Source: a virus
Length of the DNA: 33,769 nucleotides
Virus record (IMG/VR): IMGVR_UViG_3300046674_000521
Coordinates: 1 to 33,769 of that record
Direction: 5' to 3' (one strand)
The notes beneath the pieces were generated by a model. It made no database searches and was not told the origin of the DNA. It saw nothing but the letters and a program-made list of their open reading frames with translations. Position 1 is the first letter of the stretch. Every line of letters begins with the position of its first letter. The position numbers and the translations under genes were made by a program. Shown piece after piece: positions 28,511 to 33,769 of this stretch.

Positions 28511-29035
28511 ATGCCAGCCTCCAGAGCAAAACAAGCCGACACCGCCCAGCGACGCACCGAGATGCTGCGCATGAAGATCAGCGGCAAGTCGGTCACGCAG
28601 ATCGCCGAACACTTCGGCATGACGCGCGCCACCGCGTCCAAGGACCTCAGCCGCATCGTCCGCAAAGCCCGCGAACTCGAGATCCAGGAAGCCGAGCTCT
28701 ACCGCGAAGTGCAGCGCGGACGCCTCGAAACGCTCCTGCTCGGCGTCTGGCCCGACGCGGTCACCGGCGAACCGAAGGCATCAGAGACTGCCCGAAAGCT
28801 GATCTCCGACCTGTCCGACCTCCTCGGCGTCAAGGTACCCGTCCGCACCGAAATCTCCGGCCCCGAAGGCGGCGACATCCCCTTCAGCAGTGGCGACCTG
28901 ACCGAGCTCCGCACCCTCATCGCCATCTCTGACCAGCCGGGCGCCGAAGTACCCGACTTCGGTCACGACGACGAAGACGAGGAAGAGGACAGCGAAGGCG
29001 ACCAGCCAGACGACGATGACGACGACGACCAGTAG
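28511..29035 (+). CDS. Terminase small subunit-like protein
   Basis: The product has 174 residues from ATG 28511; the only upstream ribosome site is a rather distant GGGAG. Residues 12-60 hold a helix-turn-helix (MLRMKISGKSVTQIAEHFGMTRATASKDLSRI) for binding the packaging site. A coiled coil (60-110) follows for oligomerisation, and the tail is strongly acidic (EDEEEDSEGDQPDDDDDDD). The gene overlaps the large subunit gene by 20 bases in another frame. Position and architecture are those of phage small terminases, though sequence similarity in this family is low. Confidence 0.8.
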   Translation: MPASRAKQADTAQRRTEMLRMKISGKSVTQIAEHFGMTRATASKDLSRIVRKARELEIQEAELYREVQRGRLETLLLGVWPDAVTGEPKASETARKLISDLSDLLGVKVPVRTEISGPEGGDIPFSSGDLTELRTLIAISDQPGAEVPDFGHDDEDEEEDSEGDQPDDDDDDDQ

Positions 29036-30593
29036 GCGGCACCAGGAGTTCCTCGACGAGTACCGTTCCCTTCCTGCCGAGCAGCGCTACCTCGTTGCCG
29101 CCCGCGCCACCCCGGACCAGCGGCGCAAGCTCATGGCGATCGAGCGGAACATGGCCATGGACCGGTCCCCCGGAGCCATGGCGTCAGTCCTCACCGAGGG
29201 CCGCGAACTTCAAGCACCGCACCTGAATCTGATCGACCAGGCGTTCCAGCGCATCGCGGCCGGAGAGAAGCTGCAGGTCATGCTGACGATGCCGCCACGC
29301 CACGGGAAGTCTCAGAGGGCCTCGCGCTGGGGGCCCCTCTGGTATCTGCGGCGTCACCCCGAGCACCGCGTCATGATCGCCTCTTACGGTGCCGACCTTG
29401 CTGAAGGCCACGGACGGTGGGTGCGAGACCAGCTTCGCGAGTACCCCACAGCGCTCGGCATCCGCCTGCACTCCGGATCCCACGCCGCGAACCGGTTCGA
29501 CCTTGAGCAGCGCCGGGGATCATCCGTCACCGGCGGCATGGTCACCGCAGGCGTCGGAGGCGGTTTGACCGGAAAAGGCTTCAATTTGGGCATTATCGAC
29601 GACCCGTTCAAAGGCAACGACGACTCCGGAAGCCCCGCGCAGCGCGACCGCGTCTACGACTGGTACCGCTCCGTCTTCTACACCCGGCGTGCCCCCGGCG
29701 CCTCAATCCTGCTGATCAATACGCGTTGGCATGAAGACGACCTCTCCGGCCGGCTCCTCGCCCACGAACCCGAACGATGGATCCAGATCGACCTGCCCGC
29801 CATCGCCGACAACGCCAACGACGCCCTCGGACGCACCCTCGGACAGGCCCTCTGGCCCAGCCAGTACGACGAAACCGACCTCGCCGACACACGCCAGACC
29901 CTCGGCGAACGCATCTGGTACGCCATGTACCAGCAAAAGCCCCGCCCCCTCGAAGGCGGCGTCTGGAAATGGGCATGGATCACCGGGCACCGCGTGGACC
30001 CCAAAGCGTGGCCCGGCATCACACCTACCCGTGTCGTCGTCGCCGTCGACACCGCCGGTGGCGACACCGTCCGACGCGACTCCGCCGGCAACGACGAAGT
30101 CGGGCTCGTCTGCGCCGCCCGCGACGCAGAAGGCCACCTCTACGTCCTCGACGACCGCTCACGCAACATGGGCGCCGAGACATGGGGCACCGAGGTCTGC
30201 CAGCTTGCGATTGACCGGCAGGCTGACGCCATCGTCATCGAGAAGAACTTCGGCGGCGACATGGCCGCACAGATCGTCCGCCAGGCCTGGAGCGAACTCG
30301 AACGGGACGGCGGCACGAACCGGATGCTGATGCCCGCCATCATCGAAGTCCACGCCAAGCAGGGGAAGCGCCTGCGCGCCGAACCGATCGCCCAGCTCTA
30401 CAAGCAGGGCCTCGTCCACCACGTCGGAGAGCACACCGAACTCGAGGGGCAGCTCGTCACCTGGATCCCCGGTATGGACTCACCGGACCGCATGGACGCT
30501 GCCGTGCACGGCCTCACCGAGCTCGCCAACCCGGCTGCCGCATCCGTGGGCAGCGGTTCGTACAGCGACCACCGCCTGTCCGGGCGTCGTTGA
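29016..30593 (+). CDS. terL: Phage terminase large subunit
   Basis: The 525-residue product is the packaging motor: an ATPase that drives DNA into the capsid and a nuclease that cuts it. ATPase part: Walker A-like PPRHGKS (93-99) and Walker B-like GIIDDP (192-197). Nuclease part: VVVAVDTAGGD with Asp345, VIEKNFGGD with Glu409, and the late DRMDAAVHGLTEL motif with a further Asp, which form the RNase H-like metal site. Length is normal for the family and no key residue is missing. The gene starts within the small subunit gene (20-base overlap), suggesting translational coupling. Confidence 0.95.
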   Translation: MTTTTSRRHQEFLDEYRSLPAEQRYLVAARATPDQRRKLMAIERNMAMDRSPGAMASVLTEGRELQAPHLNLIDQAFQRIAAGEKLQVMLTMPPRHGKSQRASRWGPLWYLRRHPEHRVMIASYGADLAEGHGRWVRDQLREYPTALGIRLHSGSHAANRFDLEQRRGSSVTGGMVTAGVGGGLTGKGFNLGIIDDPFKGNDDSGSPAQRDRVYDWYRSVFYTRRAPGASILLINTRWHEDDLSGRLLAHEPERWIQIDLPAIADNANDALGRTLGQALWPSQYDETDLADTRQTLGERIWYAMYQQKPRPLEGGVWKWAWITGHRVDPKAWPGITPTRVVVAVDTAGGDTVRRDSAGNDEVGLVCAARDAEGHLYVLDDRSRNMGAETWGTEVCQLAIDRQADAIVIEKNFGGDMAAQIVRQAWSELERDGGTNRMLMPAIIEVHAKQGKRLRAEPIAQLYKQGLVHHVGEHTELEGQLVTWIPGMDSPDRMDAAVHGLTELANPAAASVGSGSYSDHRLSGRR

Positions 30594-30636
30594 CCGGGGG
30601 CAGCGCCCAGGCCCTGCGCCCGTACGCTGATCACAT

Positions 30637-30649
30637 GGCGCGGGGCCTG
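30637..30649 (+). promoter_or_regulatory. GC hairpin element, copy 2 (before portal)
   Basis: GGCGCGGGGCCTG, identical to the core of copies 1 and 3, ends 16 bases before the portal GTG and just before its AGAGGAG ribosome site. Flanking TGATC-ACAT before and TACA after resemble the surroundings of the other copies. Confidence 0.5.
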
Positions 30650-30665
30650 GTACAGAGGAGTTCTG

Positions 30666-32555
30666 GTGGGTCTCAGGCAGATCGCCATCCACGCATGGAG
30701 CTGGCTGAACTACAAGCCGGTCTACTCCGACTCGATGGGCATGCCCAACCGTCGTGCGTTCCCCGAAGCGCAAGCGATGTGGGTACCGGCCGAGGACGAA
30801 CGGCGCCTCGCCGCGTACAAGCTGCTGTCCGCCTACGACCACAACCAGGCAGCGGAGATCGCCGAGGTCGTCGACGGCCCGAACGCCCGCGACCGGCGCG
30901 AGTTCGGCGACCCGTCGATGTTCATCGACACCCTCGTATCGAACGTGCTGGGGCGCGAACAGAAGATCGTGGTCCCCGGTGCGGAGCAGACCGGCACGGT
31001 CCAGAACGGGGCTGTGTCAGCCGCGGCTGCGGAACGCGTCCAGGAACTCCTGCGCGACTGGGCCAAGGCCGAACTGCTGCCGATGCGCTTGCAGCAGTGC
31101 GAGCGGAAGACCGTCGCGCTCGGAGACGGCGTGTACCGGATGGCGTGGGACCCGGCGAAGCGTCGCCCGACCCTGCGCGTCACCGACCCCGGGTTCTACT
31201 TCCCCGTCATCGGGGAGGACGACGACGGTGGGGAGTACCCGCGCCGTGTTCACTTCGCCTGGGAACTTCCCGCGGATCCGAAGCGGGACCTCAAGGCCCG
31301 GCTGCGGCGGATCACGTACGAGCTGGACTGGATTCGGCCGCTGACCGTGACCGGGGTCGACGAGACCGGCTCCCGTGCGGTCCGCGCCTTTCCCCCCGCC
31401 CCTGTGGTGGAGGGCGAAGACGGTACGGAGCCCGCCGTGCCCGTGCTGACAGCTGGCGACACCATCGAGCCCGTCACCGGGGCCATCGCCCGCCAGTACG
31501 CGTGGAACGACGAACCCTCCTACTTCACCTGTTACCTCACCGACGCCACCTGGGTCATCGGCGACATCAAGGGACCCGTCGACGTCGACTCGCTGCCTCT
31601 CGCCAGTGCCACCTACGCCACCCGGTCGGACGGTGAAGTCCTCGACCACCTCGACCTCCTCATCGACTTCATCCCGGTCATCCACGTCCCGAACACGGTG
31701 CCGCCGGCCGAAGAGCACTGGGGGCAGTCGTCGCTGGCGAAGGCCCTGCAGGTCTTCGACGAGCTCGCCGGATCGGACACCGACTCCGCCCGCGCTTCCG
31801 CAACCACCGGGCTGCCCATGCTCGCCGTGTCCGGTGTCACCGACTCCCGGCAGGAACTGGCCGCCGGCCCGGGCATGGTCTTCAAGCTCGGGGAGAACGG
31901 TCGCCTGACCGCCGTCGACACCTCCACCGCCCTGGCAGAGCTCCGCAATCACGTGGCGGACCTGAAGGACCGGGCCTCCAACATCGTGCGGCTGCCCGCC
32001 GTATCCCTCGGCACCCTCAGCCCGTCCGAAGTGCCGTCCGGGTTCGCCATGCAGGTCTCCCTGGGCCCCCTGGACTCCCTCATCGGCAGCATGCGCCTGG
32101 CCCGCGAACACAAGGAACGGCTCCTCCTGAAGTTCGTCCAGCGCCTCTACCTGGCAGGCCAGCACCCCGACTGGGCCGGGATCACCCCGCAGGACGCCGA
32201 ACTCGTCCGCGGCCCCTACACACCCACCGACAAGGCGGCGGTTCTCGAACAGGTCGCCAACGGTGTCCCCAAGGGCGTCATCTCCCTCGAGACCGGGGTG
32301 CGGATGCTCGCCGACGCCGGGTTCCCCATCGACGACATCGAGAAGGAGATCGAGCTCATTCAGTCCCGGGCGTTCGAGCAGGCCCGGTTCCTTGCCGACG
32401 CCCTCGGCAACCCCGACGAAGTCGCCTCCTTCCTCGGCCGCCAAGCCCCGGAAAACCCGGAGCCTCCCGTGCCGAACCTGCCGCCTGCTGCGGCCGACGA
32501 CACTGTTCAGAACCTCCTGGAACAGGGGCAGCAGGGGAGCAGGGGGAACGAATGA
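30666..32555 (+). CDS. Phage portal protein
   Basis: The product has 629 residues from GTG 30666 with AGAGGAG upstream. It is placed directly after the large terminase. The sequence has the features of a tailed-phage portal: an N-terminal head (VPAEDERRLAAYKLLSAYDHNQAAE), a beta-rich middle with PGFYFPVIGED, the segment FIPVIHVPNTVPPAEEHWGQSSL followed by a long helix (DSARASATTG), and a C-terminal part with VSLETGVRMLADAGFPIDD typical of portals. The tail (residues 600-629) is Pro/Gln-rich. The portal dodecamer forms the DNA entry channel and docks the terminase. Confidence 0.88.
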   Translation: MGLRQIAIHAWSWLNYKPVYSDSMGMPNRRAFPEAQAMWVPAEDERRLAAYKLLSAYDHNQAAEIAEVVDGPNARDRREFGDPSMFIDTLVSNVLGREQKIVVPGAEQTGTVQNGAVSAAAAERVQELLRDWAKAELLPMRLQQCERKTVALGDGVYRMAWDPAKRRPTLRVTDPGFYFPVIGEDDDGGEYPRRVHFAWELPADPKRDLKARLRRITYELDWIRPLTVTGVDETGSRAVRAFPPAPVVEGEDGTEPAVPVLTAGDTIEPVTGAIARQYAWNDEPSYFTCYLTDATWVIGDIKGPVDVDSLPLASATYATRSDGEVLDHLDLLIDFIPVIHVPNTVPPAEEHWGQSSLAKALQVFDELAGSDTDSARASATTGLPMLAVSGVTDSRQELAAGPGMVFKLGENGRLTAVDTSTALAELRNHVADLKDRASNIVRLPAVSLGTLSPSEVPSGFAMQVSLGPLDSLIGSMRLAREHKERLLLKFVQRLYLAGQHPDWAGITPQDAELVRGPYTPTDKAAVLEQVANGVPKGVISLETGVRMLADAGFPIDDIEKEIELIQSRAFEQARFLADALGNPDEVASFLGRQAPENPEPPVPNLPPAAADDTVQNLLEQGQQGSRGNE

Positions 32556-32579
32556 CCCGAGCCGTGCTTTCCTTGATCT

Positions 32580-32594
32580 CAGGCGCGGGGCCTG
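32580..32594 (+). promoter_or_regulatory. GC hairpin element, copy 3 (before scaffold)
   Basis: CAGGCGCGGGGCCTG, identical to copy 1 over 15 bases, preceded by TTGATCT and followed by GGAACA. It ends 26 bases before ATG 32621, which supports that ATG as the start of the scaffold-like gene. Confidence 0.5.
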
Positions 32595-32620
32595 GAACAA
32601 GTTCGGGAGGACTTGCGCTT

Positions 32621-33364
32621 ATGCGTCGCCCCACGCAGCACCACAACATCCCCGCCATCCACTCGGCGTGGGCGCACCCGTACACCGGCGTGACCGGTCT
32701 CGGCGTGTTCTACAACGACGGCGGCGACCCGCCCGCCGGTGGTGCGCCGAACCCCCAGGACCCCCCGAAGCCCGGGCCGCCCACCACCCAGCGGACCTTC
32801 ACCCAGGACGAACTCACCGCCCTGGCCGCGAAGGAGAAGGCTCAGGGAGAACGTGCCGGCGCGAGGGCCGCTCTAGAGAAGGTCGCCGCCGACCTCGGCT
32901 TCACGAACCTCGACGACGCCAAGGCGTTCATCGAGGAAGGCCGCAAGGCCAAGGAAGCCCAGCTGAGCGAGCACGAGAAGAAGGAACGCGAACTCGCAGA
33001 CCGTGAGGCCAAGGCCGAAGCCCGTGAGAAGGCTGCAGCAGAGCGTGAGCGGATCGCGAACCGTCGGGCCATCCTGGTTGGGCTCGGAGCGACCGGAGTA
33101 GACCTCGAGGACGCTGTGGCCCTCCTGCGCGTCCCGGACGACGCTGACGACGCCACGATCACCGAGGCTGCTGAGGCGCTCAAGGGGCGCCGCGGTGAAC
33201 TCTTCGGTGTCGCCCGGCAGGACGACCCGGCCGTCACGCAGCTCCCCCCGGCACCGGGCGGTGCACCCGCAGGCGGCCCCCCGGCACGACAGGCACCCAC
33301 CGGCAAGCCCGGCGACCGAGGCCGCGAAATGGCCCGCCTCCGCGGCCACAAGCCCGCCGCATAA
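32621..33364 (+). CDS. Scaffold-like capsid assembly protein
   Basis: The product has 247 residues from ATG 32621 (GGGAGG 10 bases upstream, repeated hairpin element before it). ATG 32552, which overlaps the portal stop and follows AGGGGGAACG, is in frame and would add 23 residues, so the start is open. N-terminal part: His/Tyr-containing (HHNIPAIHSAWAHPYTGV) and Pro-rich. Middle: a long charged coiled coil (KEKAQGERAGARAALEK ... KEAQLSEHEKKERELADREAKAEAREKAAAERERI). Then LVGLGATGVDLEDAVALL, and a Pro/Gly-rich basic C-terminus. Position between portal and head gene, acidic/helical middle and basic tail fit an internal scaffold; no protease motif is seen. Confidence 0.75.
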   Translation: MRRPTQHHNIPAIHSAWAHPYTGVTGLGVFYNDGGDPPAGGAPNPQDPPKPGPPTTQRTFTQDELTALAAKEKAQGERAGARAALEKVAADLGFTNLDDAKAFIEEGRKAKEAQLSEHEKKERELADREAKAEAREKAAAERERIANRRAILVGLGATGVDLEDAVALLRVPDDADDATITEAAEALKGRRGELFGVARQDDPAVTQLPPAPGGAPAGGPPARQAPTGKPGDRGREMARLRGHKPAA

Positions 33365-33374
33365 CCACAGACTT

Positions 33375-33392
33375 CCCGGCCCACCAGCCGGG
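33375..33392 (+). terminator. Hairpin after the scaffold gene
   Basis: CCCGGC (33375-33380) and GCCGGGG around CCACCA form a 6-bp stem 10 bases after the stop. A second hairpin (GCAC-CCCC against GGGGTGC, 33421-33438) precedes the next gene. Neither has a U-tract; they may set relative head-gene expression. Confidence 0.4.
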
Positions 33393-33473
33393 GTTGGGAC
33401 CACGCCCTCTCCTCGTGGACGCACACCCCCAGGGGTGCAGCTGTCACCGCCGTTTTCATGAGGAGAGGCAGTC

Positions 33474-33769
33474 GTGAACGACTTCCAGCCCTACTCCTAC
33501 ACGGACAGCGTCACCGCCGACCGGCCGTGGCTCGCGTCCCTGGTAGGAGTCCAGGACACCAACACCATCACCCTCGACCTGAGCAAGTTCGTCGCGGGCA
33601 CCCACTACGTCGTCTCGGCGAACCCGCTGCTTCAGGGCCGCACGGTCATGAAGTCCGGCATCCCGCTCGGCAAGGTCGCCGCATCCGGGCTGTACGCCCC
33701 CTACGGCGGCACGACCAGCGAGCTGCAGACCGTCACCGTCACCGGCACCCCCACCGGGGGCACCTACAC
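33474..33769 (+). CDS. Head decoration/head protein, truncated by the window edge
   Basis: The frame from GTG 33474 (AGGAGAGG 6 bases upstream) is open to the end of the window, giving 98 residues. The product begins MNDFQPYSYTDSVTADRPWL. It has ITLDLSKFVAGTHYVVSANPLLQGRTVMKSGIPLGKVAASGLYAPY, typical of small head-decoration proteins with a beta-rich start (gpD-like). The last residues (TVTVTGTPTGGTY) could open an Ig-like or beta insertion. Gene order (portal, scaffold, then this) supports a capsid role; the C-terminus is not visible. Confidence 0.7.
   Translation, partial: MNDFQPYSYTDSVTADRPWLASLVGVQDTNTITLDLSKFVAGTHYVVSANPLLQGRTVMKSGIPLGKVAASGLYAPYGGTTSELQTVTVTGTPTGGTY

Noticed and set aside
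31017-32600. 527-codon minus-strand frame opposite the portal gene
   Set aside because: Same high-G+C shadow effect; the portal on the plus strand has clear family features, ribosome site and position.
32552-32620. ATG 32552 as the scaffold start
   Set aside because: It has a good ribosome site and overlaps the portal stop, so it remains possible, but the repeated hairpin and a second GGGAGG site favour ATG 32621.

Overview
The window is high-G+C DNA with Streptomyces-type features: GTG starts, ATGA stop/start overlaps, strong GGAGG ribosome sites, very few TTA codons, and families such as DUF6233, KorSA-like GntR and TraB-like translocases. It looks like part of a Streptomyces phage-plasmid (or a prophage/conjugative-element mosaic). 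The right end carries phage packaging and head genes: small and large terminase subunits, portal, scaffold-like protein and the start of a head protein. Immediately before them lies a plasmid-type transfer module ending in an FtsK/TraB-like DNA translocase. I saw no integrase, tRNA, rRNA or CRISPR array. No replication origin is certain.

Layout. (1) 6-2024, plus strand: a coupled operon of a phage Dam-type adenine methyltransferase, two small proteins and a NERD-domain nuclease-like protein, closed by a terminator. (2) 2102-3226: a zinc-ribbon protein and a two-gene DUF6233 pair. (3) 3273-5298, minus: a type III polyketide synthase with an intact Cys-His-Asn triad, downstream of an MmyB-type XRE regulator. 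An 18-bp inverted repeat lies between them, and a related half-site lies in the regulator's own promoter region. (4) 5299-5837: no convincing gene; it holds nested inverted repeats resembling an IS200/IS605 right end. (5) 5838-9936, minus: a 12-gene coupled operon of small phage accessory proteins, including an ASCH protein, a zinc-finger protein and a duplicated gene. Nine successive junctions share the same CGATGA overlap. (6) About 10.0-13.8 kb: mostly single-gene cassettes for small cytoplasmic or membrane-anchored proteins, separated by three homologous hairpin terminators. Two of the cassettes share an 18-bp promoter/operator element.

(7) 13848-17523, minus: a regulatory/replication-like block with a GIY-YIG + GntR fusion, a winged-helix replisome-organizer-like protein, a small conserved protein, a MUG113 (GIY-YIG-like) + winged-helix protein, and a KorSA-like GntR/UTRA repressor. 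The repressor gene diverges from the transfer operon across a compact operator-promoter with two GTGTAGTGCT direct repeats. (8) 17726-27484, plus: the presumed transfer operon of small soluble proteins, Spd-like membrane proteins (one carrying a GIY-YIG-like domain), a 600-residue low-complexity/coiled-coil protein and the TraB-like translocase. A long inverted repeat sits at 22808-22904. (9) 27740-28399, minus: a lipoprotein between the transfer and packaging modules. (10) 28511-33769, plus: packaging and head genes. The small terminase, portal and scaffold genes each follow a copy of the same short GC hairpin.

Working model: the GntR repressor controls a conjugation-like operon that moves double-stranded DNA between hyphae, the phage module packages the same replicon, and the left half carries accessory cargo (host modification, surface proteins, a polyketide synthase). 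The functional model is inference; the gene order and motifs are read from the sequence.
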